NCBI RefSeq assembly: GCF_017833295.1
Contig: NZ_JAFIBW010000001.1
Span: forward strand, 2,680,001-2,744,000
From: Methylobacterium sp. PvR107
GTDB lineage: Bacteria > Pseudomonadota > Alphaproteobacteria > Rhizobiales > Beijerinckiaceae
Length of the DNA: 64,000 nt
Direction of reading: 5' to 3'
The notes beneath the pieces were generated by a model. The model saw nothing but the letters and a program-made list of their open reading frames with translations. It was not told the origin of the DNA and did no database searches. This document shows positions 57,345 through 64,000 of this stretch, piece by piece; within the stretch, counting starts at the first letter, position 1; every line of letters starts with the position of its first letter. The translations under genes and the position numbers were made by a program.

Positions 57345-57435
57345 TGTCTTTGCGAACGGAGCGAAGCAACCCAGGCGCGCGACGCCCATCGCGGTCGCGC
57401 TGCCCTGCATTGCTTCGCTGCGCGCGCCAGGACGG
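57345..57435. repeat. REP-like intergenic repeat, family B copy 2
   Basis: Arms GCGAACGGAGCGAAGCAA (57352-57369) and TTGCTTCGCTGCGCGC (57410-57425) make an imperfect palindrome like that at 9105-9200. It sits between the DUF4169 and ribbon-helix-helix genes and may have inserted there. Confidence 0.62.
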
Positions 57436-57454
57436 GACGCGCAGCCGATCCCGC

Positions 57455-57679
57455 ATGAGCGCCGGCGTCACCAAGCGCTCGGTGATGATCGCCGGCCACC
57501 GCACCAGCGTGTCCCTGGAAGATGCCTTCTGGACAGCTTTGCGCGAGGTCGCGGAAGCGCGCGGCCAGTCGGTCCAGGCGCTCATCGGCGCGATCGACGC
57601 GCGGCGCGGCGCGCAGAACCTGTCCTCGGCGATCCGGGTGTTCGTGCTGGATGCCGTGCGCGCGATCCCGGAAACGTGA
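57455..57679 (+). CDS. Ribbon-helix-helix domain protein (RHH_4)
   Basis: A 74-residue protein containing a ribbon-helix-helix fold: KRSVMIAGHRTSVSLEDAFW followed by LREVAEARGQSVQALIGAID. RHH_4 proteins are presumed DNA binders or partners of the neighbouring DUF4169 protein in Rhizobiales. The start ATG at 57455 is just downstream of the family B repeat. No further function can be read. Confidence 0.8.
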   Translation: MSAGVTKRSVMIAGHRTSVSLEDAFWTALREVAEARGQSVQALIGAIDARRGAQNLSSAIRVFVLDAVRAIPET

Positions 57680-57760
57680 GCGCCCCGCGCCCTGTCCGCG
57701 CGTCTGATCCCGAATAGGTTGTGACATGGGCGTGGCAAAATCACGCAGGAAGGACTTCCT

Positions 57761-58387
57761 ATGGCCAATCGAGAACCGCTGCTCAAGCCCGTCCCCATCG
57801 CGGAACTGCGCCCGACGCAGATGACGGTGGGCTACCGGGAGGTGGCGGAGAAGCGGCGGCGCTGGCGGGAATACGACGGCGAGAAGAAGAAGGAATTTCT
57901 CGGTGCCCACATGATCCCGACGCTGCTCGGGCCGAAGAAGCACCATTACATCATCGATCACCACCACCTGTCCCGCGCCCTGCACGAAGAGGGTGTCGAG
58001 AACGTGCTGGTCACCGTGGTGGCGGACCTGCACTACCTCGACAAGGACGCCTTCTGGACGGTGTGCGATCACAAGTCCTGGGCACATCCCTACGATGCCG
58101 AGGGCGTGCGCCAGCACTTCACGGACATCCCGAAGTCGATCGATGCGCTGGTGGACGACCCCTACCGCAGCCTCGCCGGCGAGCTGCGCCGGGCCGGCGG
58201 CTTCGCCAAGGACACGACGCCTTTCAGCGAGTTCCTCTGGGCCGATTTCCTGCGGCGGAACATCAAGGAGAAGCGCATCGAGAACGACTTCTCCGCCGCG
58301 CTGGAGAAGGCGATGGGCCTCGCCAAGTCGAAGGACGCCGACTACCTGCCGGGTTGGTGCGGGTCGGTGACGCGCCGCCAGCACTGA
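57761..58387 (+). CDS. ParB-like nuclease-fold protein (ParBc_2)
   Basis: A 208-residue protein of the ParBc_2 family. The ParB N-terminal fold is seen in PVPIAELRPTQMTVGYREV and HYIIDHHHLSRALHEEGVEN. These chromosome-encoded proteins lack the helix-turn-helix of true partition ParB and are not needed for segregation; a nucleotide-binding or nuclease activity is possible. It is monocistronic, with AGGAAGGAC before the ATG. Confidence 0.85.
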   Translation: MANREPLLKPVPIAELRPTQMTVGYREVAEKRRRWREYDGEKKKEFLGAHMIPTLLGPKKHHYIIDHHHLSRALHEEGVENVLVTVVADLHYLDKDAFWTVCDHKSWAHPYDAEGVRQHFTDIPKSIDALVDDPYRSLAGELRRAGGFAKDTTPFSEFLWADFLRRNIKEKRIENDFSAALEKAMGLAKSKDADYLPGWCGSVTRRQH

Positions 58388-58433
58388 GGGCCGCGGCCCG
58401 GCGCAAAGCGTCGAAGCGCGGATCAGGAGCGCC

Positions 58434-58847
58434 TTACTTGGTGATCCGCACCGAGACGGGATCGCTGCCGGGGAAACTCTCCTCCAGCGCGTCGTCGAGC
58501 CGCGCGTGCATCCGGTCCGGATGGTTCTCCGGCAGGTGACGATCCGGCACCGCCGTCGCGGCCGGGACGAGTGTCAGGCGGCGCCGCTCCGCGGCGGTCC
58601 GGAAGGCCTCATAGACGAGCAGCCCGAAGCCGGCGGCGATCAGCAGCGCCGGGACGGGATTGACCCGCACATTCTGGACCATCCGCTCCACGGTCTCGCT
58701 CGCGGCCTGCCCTGACCGGCGCAGATCGGCGAGGTCGCGGGGGATCCCGGGCTGGTTGAATCGGGCCTGCAGATCGGCCAGCGTCCGGTCCAGCCGCCCG
58801 CGGCTCGCCTCGACGTCACGTTCCAGCTTGTCCGGTTCGTCATTCAT
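58434..58847 (-). CDS. DUF3618 membrane protein
   Basis: A 137-residue protein with a DUF3618 N-terminal helix (DKLERDVEASRGRLDRTLAD) and a transmembrane helix (VPALLIAAGFGLLVYEAF). The family is widespread in Rhizobiales next to holin-like and CsbD-like genes and seems linked to osmotic or general stress. The C-terminal cytosolic tail HARLDDALEESFPGSDPVSV is a conserved motif. Its ATG overlaps the stop of the upstream holin-like gene. Confidence 0.85.
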   Translation of the reverse strand: MNDEPDKLERDVEASRGRLDRTLADLQARFNQPGIPRDLADLRRSGQAASETVERMVQNVRVNPVPALLIAAGFGLLVYEAFRTAAERRRLTLVPAATAVPDRHLPENHPDRMHARLDDALEESFPGSDPVSVRITK

Positions 58848-59239
58848 GCGTCTATCCGTTCCGTCAGAACCTGCGCGTCCTGCTTGACCTGCCGCCCGGT
58901 CCGGGTCGGCTCCAGCGTGGACAGTGACGTCTTGCTGCGTCCGAACAGCCCGAGGCCGATCGCGAGCAGGAGGAAGACGCCGCCCACGATCGACGCGGCC
59001 AGCGCGTCCGATTGCACGAGGACCGCGATGCCCTTCACCAGGGCGAGAAGCAGCGTGAACAGGCCTGCTATGGCGAACACGGCCGCCGCGAGCAACAGGC
59101 TGAGCCCGAGGCTGATGCGATGGACGCCCTGCGCAAGCTCGGTGCGGAACAGCGTGATCTCGCTGCCGACAAGGTCCCGCAATTCGCGGACCGCATCGCC
59201 GACGAGGGTCGGGATGCTGCGCAAGCCGGGCTCAGCCAT
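58844..59239 (-). CDS. Phage-holin-family (DUF1469) membrane protein
   Basis: A 131-residue protein with two transmembrane helices (GLSLLLAAAVFAIAGLFTLL and AASIVGGVFLLLAIGLGLFG) and an N-terminal amphipathic region LVGDAVRELRDLVGSEITLF. The family is called phage holin superfamily 6 but occurs in chromosomes next to DUF3618 genes, probably as a membrane-stress protein. It is the middle gene of a three-gene unit. Confidence 0.82.
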   Translation of the reverse strand: MAEPGLRSIPTLVGDAVRELRDLVGSEITLFRTELAQGVHRISLGLSLLLAAAVFAIAGLFTLLLALVKGIAVLVQSDALAASIVGGVFLLLAIGLGLFGRSKTSLSTLEPTRTGRQVKQDAQVLTERIDA

Positions 59240-59248
59240 TCCGTCCTC

Positions 59249-59692
59249 CTAAAGGTCCGGCGTCGGGAAGACATCGACCGGAATCACGGCACGCGAGCGC
59301 GGGATCGGCCGGAGCTTAGAGGTGTTCAACGTGCGGTACAGCGCGAAACCGGCCAGGACGGCAGCCGCGGTCGCCAGAGCGGGGCGACGCCGAATGGCGG
59401 CGTGCACCTCGTCGTACATCTCGCCGAAGGAGCGGCGCGAGATGCTCTCGGCCAGCTCGTCGACGCCGAGGGCGGCCTGACCGAAGAATTCCTTCAGTTG
59501 AGGCAGCCCGTCGAAGTTGCTGCCGGTGTCGCGGATCGCGTCACCGACATCCGAGACCAGCCGGGCGGCGTCGGCCTTGCGCTTCTCGACATAGCCCTCG
59601 GTCTGCTGGCGCAGCGTCTCCGCAAAGCGCTGCGCTGCGCCCGGATCGGGATCGGCTGCGCGTGACCTCTGTTCCTGAGCACCATTCGGCAC
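59249..59692 (-). CDS. Hypothetical membrane protein, first gene of the stress-type unit
   Basis: A 147-residue protein with helical segments (RFAETLRQQTEGYVEKRKAD and GQAALGVDELAESI) and a weak transmembrane helix (ALATAAAVLAGFALYRTL). The start is taken as GTG at 59692, seven bases after GGAG; an upstream GTG at 59713 is less well placed. Its stop is 9 bases from the holin-like start. No family is recognised, but the context suggests a shared envelope-stress role. Confidence 0.7.
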   Translation of the reverse strand: MPNGAQEQRSRAADPDPGAAQRFAETLRQQTEGYVEKRKADAARLVSDVGDAIRDTGSNFDGLPQLKEFFGQAALGVDELAESISRRSFGEMYDEVHAAIRRRPALATAAAVLAGFALYRTLNTSKLRPIPRSRAVIPVDVFPTPDL

Positions 59693-59856
59693 GACGCGAC
59701 TCCTGTAAGGCACTCCGGTTCAGGGAAACCGCACGCGTTCGATACCGTTCCGCGCCTCCGACGCGACAGCGCGGCCGCCATCGCCGAGACGAACTGCGCT
59801 GCTCGAACGTTGTCGATGCGGTGACGCTCAACCAACACCGAGCATGAGGACGAGCC

Positions 59857-60219
59857 ATGAACGAGGATCGTATCACCGGCGCTGCGCAGGAACTCGGTGG
59901 CAAGCTCAAAGGTGCGGCCGGCGAATTGATCGGGGACAAGCAAGTGCAGGCCGAAGGCAGCACCACCGAACTGAAGGGAGCGGCGCAGAACCTGTACGGG
60001 CAAGCCAAGGACACGCTCAGCGAAGCCGCCGGGCAAGCGCGGGATCTTGCCGGTGACGCGCTCAACCGCGCGCGCGAGCGCTACCCGGACGCGCAGCGCC
60101 TGTATCGGCAGGGCAGCGAGGCGCTTCGGCCGCATGCGCAGGAATCGCCGATCGGTCTCGCCATCCTGGCCGGCACGATCGGCTATCTGCTCGCCCTGGT
60201 CATTCACGGCCGCCGGTAG
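59857..60219 (+). CDS. CsbD family stress protein
   Basis: A 120-residue protein with an N-terminal CsbD domain (EDRITGAAQELGGKLKGAAG and KQVQAEGSTTELKGAAQN) and, unusually, a C-terminal transmembrane helix (IGLAILAGTIGYLLALVI). CsbD proteins accumulate under general stress (sigma-B in Bacillus, EcfG-type regulation in alphaproteobacteria). It is divergent from the DUF3618/holin-like unit across about 160 bases; a shared promoter region is likely. Confidence 0.88.
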   Translation: MNEDRITGAAQELGGKLKGAAGELIGDKQVQAEGSTTELKGAAQNLYGQAKDTLSEAAGQARDLAGDALNRARERYPDAQRLYRQGSEALRPHAQESPIGLAILAGTIGYLLALVIHGRR

Positions 60220-60440
60220 CGGGCTGCCACGAGGTTCCGTGCGCCGGGCGAGGACGCCGGCGGCGAGCCGTTCGTCCTCGGCCCGCCGGCCCTCATGCCA
60301 GCCCTGCGGATAGCCGTCGGCGGCTCCCGAACGGCCGGGCCGCACAGCCTGCGGCGACACGGACCGATGGCGGCGGGACCAACCCGGTCGCCGCCGTGTT
60401 GTCCCGTCAGAGGCTCCTCATTTCATATCGGCGGGACACA

Positions 60441-61049
60441 ATGAACCGGATCGTTTTGACGGCTGCTACGATCGTAGGCGCGCTGGCGCTGATCCCGGCT
60501 TCGGCCGATGCGCGAGGTTTTGGCGGGGGTGGATTCCGCGGAGGCGGATTTCACGGGGGCGGCTTCGGTGGCGGCTTCCGCGGCGCTGGCGTGGGCGCCG
60601 GCGGCTTCCGCGGCGGCGCTGTCGGCGGCAATGCGCTCGCGGGCGGGGGATTCCGGGGCGGCTTGGCCGGCCGCGGGATCGCCGGCAATCCGGGTCTGCG
60701 CGGGGCCGGCTTCGCGGGGAATCGCGGCTTCGCCGGACGTGGCTTCCGCGGTGGTCGAGGCTTCGGCTATGGCGGCCTGGGGCTCGGTGTCGGCTTAGGT
60801 CTTGCCGGCGCCGGCCTGGGCTACGGCTATGGGGCCTACGATGACGGCTATTACGGGTCCGACGTCGGACCCGCCGGCTACGGCGCCGGTTACGCGCCTG
60901 CCGGATACGGAGCCGACCTGGGCACGGCCGAGTCCGATGCCACGACGGCGGACAATTCCGTCCGCTACTGTGTCCAGCGCTTCCGTTCGTACGATCCGCG
61001 CACGGGGAGCTACCTCGGCAACGATGGGCGTCGGCATAGCTGCCCCTAG
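60441..61049 (+). CDS. Secreted Gly-rich protein with BA14K-like C-terminus
   Basis: A 202-residue exported protein with signal peptide (ATIVGALALIPASADA), a long Gly-rich region of GGGF/RGGGF-type repeats (residues about 25-145) and a C-terminal BA14K-type motif (YCVQRFRSYDPRTGSYLGND, then RHSCP). The BA14K family was named from a Brucella surface antigen with lectin-like properties. The Gly/Arg/Phe repeat could form a flexible surface coat. The ATG at 60441 gives the signal peptide. Confidence 0.82.
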   Translation: MNRIVLTAATIVGALALIPASADARGFGGGGFRGGGFHGGGFGGGFRGAGVGAGGFRGGAVGGNALAGGGFRGGLAGRGIAGNPGLRGAGFAGNRGFAGRGFRGGRGFGYGGLGLGVGLGLAGAGLGYGYGAYDDGYYGSDVGPAGYGAGYAPAGYGADLGTAESDATTADNSVRYCVQRFRSYDPRTGSYLGNDGRRHSCP

Positions 61050-61078
61050 CCGCCGCTGCACGATCCAACACGATCCGA

Positions 61079-61105
61079 GGCCCCGGGCGGAGACGCCGCG
61101 GGGCC
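61079..61105. terminator. Hairpin between convergent genes
   Basis: GGCCCCG (61079-61085) and CGGGGCC (61099-61105) form a stem followed by TT. It lies between the BA14K-like gene and the convergent dioxygenase, so it could act on both. Confidence 0.4.
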
Positions 61106-61220
61106 TTGGCCTGTCGCACTCCTTTGCGGGGTGGTGCAACCGCTCCTACGCCGAGGGGCTGGATGCCGTGCGCGCTCGGCGATCAGGCTTTCGAAGCCGG
61201 CCCCCCTGCCCCCGCGCACG

Positions 61221-62309
61221 CTAGGATGCGATCTTGTCTCTGACCGTGATGTTGGGGCTCGACGCACCGCAGGTCGGCAGATTCTCGACCGGCCCATGCA
61301 CGGCCGATGTCGAGGCCGACAGGTCGTGGTAACAGACGCAGCCTTCGGCGAAATAGTGGTGCACCAGGGCCTTGCGAGACCGCTGCATGTCGGCGCGGGC
61401 CGAGCCCCCGTGCAGCAGGTTGGCGTGCCAGAACAGCACGTCGCCTTTGCGCGCCGTGAAGTATTCCGGCTTCGCGCCATGCGCCGCGATCTCATGCTTG
61501 ATGGCGGGCTCATAGCGCTCGACATAGGCCCCATAGCCGCGCTCGCGGAAATCCTCGGTCGAGATGCCGACGTCGTGGCTGAACAGGTACGGCAGGCGGT
61601 GTGTGCCGGGATAGTAGACCAGCGGCCCCGCATCGGCGTGAATGTCCTCCATGGCGACCCAGCAGGCGGCAAGGTAGCCGAGCGGATAGGTCGTCATATG
61701 GATCGAGTCGGAGTGCTCGGATTGCTGGCTGCCCTTATGCGAGGAGATCGTCTGAAACGGGATCGCCGGCCGGCCCAGCACCATGCTGCTGAAGTTCATC
61801 AGCACCGGGTGCCTCAGGAGGAGATCGAGCTCCTGGACCTTCAGGTGCGGGTTGAGGTAGCGGCCCGGATGCGGATCATCCGCGGCGGCCTTCTCGGGTG
61901 CGAGCGTGAGGTCACCGCGCGCGATCGCCGCCTCGTAGGCGCTCCAAGCCTCGTCGATCGTGTCGGGATCGATGGCGCCGCGCAGGACGTAATAGCCGTG
62001 CGCCTCCCAGTGCCGGCAGATCTCGGCCTGCCTGGGGCTGATCTCCCGTCGTGCCACCCGTCGTTCGATGATGTCCAAGGCATCGGGCTGATCGAGCCAC
62101 GGGCTGGGCCCGGATTCGGGAAAGCTCTCGGCGCGGAAAACCTGGATGCAGCCGATGTCGACCGGCACATCGGCCTCGACCGTATAGGACGGGCCCCGCG
62201 GCGGCGGCGGCGCGACCGGAAGCGTATCGTCGCGTCCGAGAGCGAGGTTGCGCATCGCGGTCTTGACGGTGCGCGCGACGTCTGCTGCGCGCGAAAAGCC
62301 CTGGGCCAT
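61221..62309 (-). CDS. Phytanoyl-CoA dioxygenase (PhyH) family protein
   Basis: A 362-residue Fe(II)/2-oxoglutarate-dependent oxygenase. The iron site HxD is in SEHSDSIHM and the distal histidine likely in WHANLLHGGS; the double-stranded beta-helix core spans about residues 120-330. The first 60 residues are an extension before the fold. Related bacterial enzymes hydroxylate CoA esters, ectoine, quinolones or other metabolites, so the substrate is open. No biosynthetic gene is adjacent. The ATG at 62309 is preferred over a TTG three bases earlier. Confidence 0.85.
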   Translation of the reverse strand: MAQGFSRAADVARTVKTAMRNLALGRDDTLPVAPPPPRGPSYTVEADVPVDIGCIQVFRAESFPESGPSPWLDQPDALDIIERRVARREISPRQAEICRHWEAHGYYVLRGAIDPDTIDEAWSAYEAAIARGDLTLAPEKAAADDPHPGRYLNPHLKVQELDLLLRHPVLMNFSSMVLGRPAIPFQTISSHKGSQQSEHSDSIHMTTYPLGYLAACWVAMEDIHADAGPLVYYPGTHRLPYLFSHDVGISTEDFRERGYGAYVERYEPAIKHEIAAHGAKPEYFTARKGDVLFWHANLLHGGSARADMQRSRKALVHHYFAEGCVCYHDLSASTSAVHGPVENLPTCGASSPNITVRDKIAS

Positions 62310-62436
62310 CAATCCACCCCGTTCCGGCCGCGGCTGTTGTCGCCGCGATCACCGAAGAATCCACGATCCTAACGAGCCATCGGATCACGGCGGAAGTACG
62401 GATCGGACGCGGACCACTTCCAGGCCCCAGCCAGCC

Positions 62437-62832
62437 TCATGCGTGTGCGGGACCCCGCGCCGCGAATTCCCAGACCGGCACGCCCCAGACCTGACCGGGT
62501 TTCGTCCGGTACGCCGATCCGCGCTCGAACACGAGGCGGCCCGGCTCGACCGCCTGCGCCCGATCGCCGGTGACCATCAGAACGCCGCAACAATCGACCC
62601 GCAGGGTCCCGTGCTCCGGGTGGACGGCGAACAGCTCGGGCGCCGTCCACCCGAGCGCATGCGCCTCGGCGCCCAGACGGTCGCAGAAGTCGATCGCGGC
62701 CTCGCGGATGGGCGCCCATCGCGCCAGGATGAGATGCCGGCACGGCGAGGCGTGGGGGGACAGGTCCGCGATCGCGCTGCGCCACAGGGCGGCGGCGTCG
62801 GGGAGCATGGTGGGAGCGAAATCGGAGGCCAT
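62437..62832 (-). CDS. Conserved hypothetical protein
   Basis: A 131-residue soluble protein beginning MASDFAPTMLPDAAALWRSA. The middle part (GWTAPELFAVHPEHGTLRVD, CCGVLMVTGD) and end (GQVWGVPVWEFAARG) have good residue balance, so it is probably real. It recalls small proteins found in mobile or accessory regions of Methylobacterium genomes. No function is recognised. Confidence 0.6.
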   Translation of the reverse strand: MASDFAPTMLPDAAALWRSAIADLSPHASPCRHLILARWAPIREAAIDFCDRLGAEAHALGWTAPELFAVHPEHGTLRVDCCGVLMVTGDRAQAVEPGRLVFERGSAYRTKPGQVWGVPVWEFAARGPAHA

Positions 62833-62908
62833 AGGGTCGAGCTACGGCAGGCTCGGCTCGGTGGCCATGCGGCCAGAAGCGACCTTGCCCAACATGGGTT
62901 GGGACGGC

Positions 62909-63139
62909 TCAGGCGCACTCCCTGTAGCCTGACCGCTCTGCTTCCTGGCGCGCTGCGCTGAGGACGCGTCGGCGGCCCTGGCTGTCCTCGATCGCCAGCC
63001 AATGGCGCACCAGGGTGAACAGCTCTCCGGCATCGCCTTCAGGCGGCTCGCCCAGGAACGTCTCCGCAGGCACGTTCAAGACGCCTGCGAGCCGCTTCAG
63101 CGCAGCGGTGTGACGATCGGAGCGGTTCGGAATGGCCAT
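62909..63139 (-). CDS. Hypothetical protein, fragment of an HTH-type regulator
   Basis: A 76-residue protein (MAIPNRSDRHTAALKRLAGV onward). The pattern RLAGVLNVPAETFLGEP followed by LFTLVRHWLAIEDSQGRRRV is like the C-terminal part of small XRE-type regulators in Methylobacterium, without the full DNA-binding helix set. It may be a truncated gene or a short stand-alone form. Confidence 0.5.
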   Translation of the reverse strand: MAIPNRSDRHTAALKRLAGVLNVPAETFLGEPPEGDAGELFTLVRHWLAIEDSQGRRRVLSAARQEAERSGYRECA

Positions 63140-63386
63140 GCTTGCCAACGCGCGGCACGATCGGCTGGCGCATTCACAATTCAGTGCGGCGTATCGGCTG
63201 CGGTTCGGATCAGGATCGGCCGCCGCCCGATCCGCTCAGGGGCTGCCCAGGGGCCCCGTAAGGGGGAGGAGGCCAGGCACGGCTGACCGCCGCGGCGCGA
63301 TAGAACCGTCGCCTGGAAACACTTCCTGCAACCTGACCGTTCTCCCAAAGCGTGGTCACCCGGCGACGCGTTCGCCGGAACCCTCC

Positions 63387-63554
63387 GTGACACGTATCCC
63401 TGTCTTGATCCTCGCCGCTGGCCTGACGGCCGGCGCCCTCGACCCGGTCGATGCCGCAACCAGGACCGTGCGGGTGCCGAACCACCGGACATGGCGCACG
63501 TCGGGCGGGCTGGTCGAGTGCGCGGAACGCTGGAGCGCCCAGCGTTCCGGCTAG
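63387..63554 (+). CDS. Small exported protein
   Basis: A 55-residue protein starting at GTG 63387, with a signal peptide (TRIPVLILAAGLTAGALDPV) and a short mature part (RTVRVPNHRTWRTSGGLVEC and ERWSAQRSG). No family recognised; the start is supported by the signal peptide rather than by a strong ribosome site. Confidence 0.42.
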   Translation: MTRIPVLILAAGLTAGALDPVDAATRTVRVPNHRTWRTSGGLVECAERWSAQRSG

Positions 63555-63581
63555 GTCTTCCGGGACGACGCCGTAAGACCG

Positions 63582-63830
63582 TCAGGGCGCGGACAGGCGC
63601 TTCGTGTTCGCCGCCACGTGCTCACGGTAGCGGGCGATGACGGTCTCGGGCGAGCCGCCGAGCATCAGCGTGGTCGTGGCCTCAGCGGCCGCGTGGACCT
63701 TCTCGATGACCATGGACTGCGCCTCGGCGAGGCCCTCTTTGCCGCCCCAGGCGAGGCGCACGAGCCGCAGCTCGATGACGCGCTGAGCCTCGAAAGCCAG
63801 CATCAGCGATGTGATGAAAGGATTGTACAC
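63582..63830 (-). CDS. Conserved small hypothetical protein
   Basis: An 82-residue soluble helical protein. It starts at GTG 63830, six bases after a GGAG; the frame extends to 63872 but without such a site. YNPFITSLMLAFEAQRVIEL followed by EAQSMVIEKVHAAAEATTTL is a pattern seen in many small Rhizobiales proteins of unknown function. No neighbours suggest a role. Confidence 0.65.
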   Translation of the reverse strand: MYNPFITSLMLAFEAQRVIELRLVRLAWGGKEGLAEAQSMVIEKVHAAAEATTTLMLGGSPETVIARYREHVAANTKRLSAP

Positions 63831-64000
63831 GCGATACTCCGCACCGCGGCAGATGCGGCTCAGGGTGAACACGCCTCGGTCTCCGCAAGATCCCGCAGCC
63901 GAGCAAAGCTCGCGATCACGGAGACGTTCGCAGCGAAGCGTACATCTCCGAGATCGACCTTTCGAGGGCGGTTCCGGATCGTGTTGCGACGGTTCGGAAG

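Noticed and set aside
58844..59239. Holin-like gene as evidence for a prophage
   Set aside because: No other phage gene is nearby, and this family is a regular chromosomal partner of DUF3618 proteins.
60465..60800. Gly-rich repeats as a possible tandem DNA repeat or CRISPR-like array
   Set aside because: The repetition reflects GGGF/RGG codons of one secreted protein; unit length and spacing are irregular and there are no spacers.

Overview
The window reads as a chromosomal segment of a GC-rich alphaproteobacterium of the Methylobacterium type (order Hyphomicrobiales/Rhizobiales). Evidence: a circularly permuted two-piece tmRNA gene, the thyA-folA-hflK-hflC-degP order, a TsaE/AmgK-like kinase fusion followed by a MurU-like nucleotidyltransferase, very high GC with GC-rich third positions, frequent GTG/TTG starts, and small alphaproteobacterial families (DUF4169, DUF3618, BA14K, ParB-like, PAS_5, PilZ). 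The species cannot be fixed from sequence alone.

Layout. 0-9 kb: PhoD-like phosphatase, CBS protein, rhomboid protease, PAS_5 and PilZ proteins, SCO1, PRC-barrel protein, trmL and selO. 9-14 kb: small hypotheticals, a CelD-like acetyltransferase, a polysaccharide flippase and gpmI. 14-16 kb: low-density DNA with a frameshifted small gene, its intact paralogue and a 52-residue two-helix membrane protein. 16-20.5 kb: a three-gene minus-strand operon of OmpR-type regulator, di-haem cytochrome c peroxidase/MauG-like protein and hybrid sensor kinase with a degenerate receiver. 21-28.3 kb: an accessory cluster of glycosyltransferase, MFS exporter, alpha/beta hydrolase, cytochrome P450 and second glycosyltransferase, bordered by AT-richer DNA; this is the best candidate for an undescribed small-molecule system. 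28.5-31.5 kb: small secreted protein, adenylate cyclase, membrane-anchored phytochelatin-synthase-like protein and small envelope proteins.

31.7-36.5 kb: tRNA-Arg, murU-like gene, tsaE/amgK fusion, a cNMP-binding EAL protein and divergent cynS. 36.6-41.1 kb: RND permease and outer-membrane beta-barrel protein. 41.4-45.4 kb: the translation/secretion block tuf, tRNA-Trp, secE, nusG, rplK, rplA, which does not continue into rplJL-rpoBC. 45.8-52.1 kb, minus strand: CPBP protease, thyA, folA, hflK, hflC, degP. 52.1-53.2 kb: permuted ssrA followed directly by sspB, so the tag-encoding RNA and the adaptor that recognises the tag are neighbours. 53.2-64 kb: a second P450 with a start-less coding-like tail in the same frame, fumC, DUF4169, a ribbon-helix-helix protein, a ParB-like protein, a stress-type cluster (DUF3618, holin-like, CsbD), a Gly-rich BA14K protein, a phytanoyl-CoA dioxygenase-like enzyme and small hypotheticals.

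Repeats: two REP-like families each occur twice (about 1.9 and 36.5 kb; about 9.1 and 57.4 kb), plus an AGAGCAT-type hairpin element near 5.3 kb. No CRISPR array, insertion sequence or prophage was recognised.
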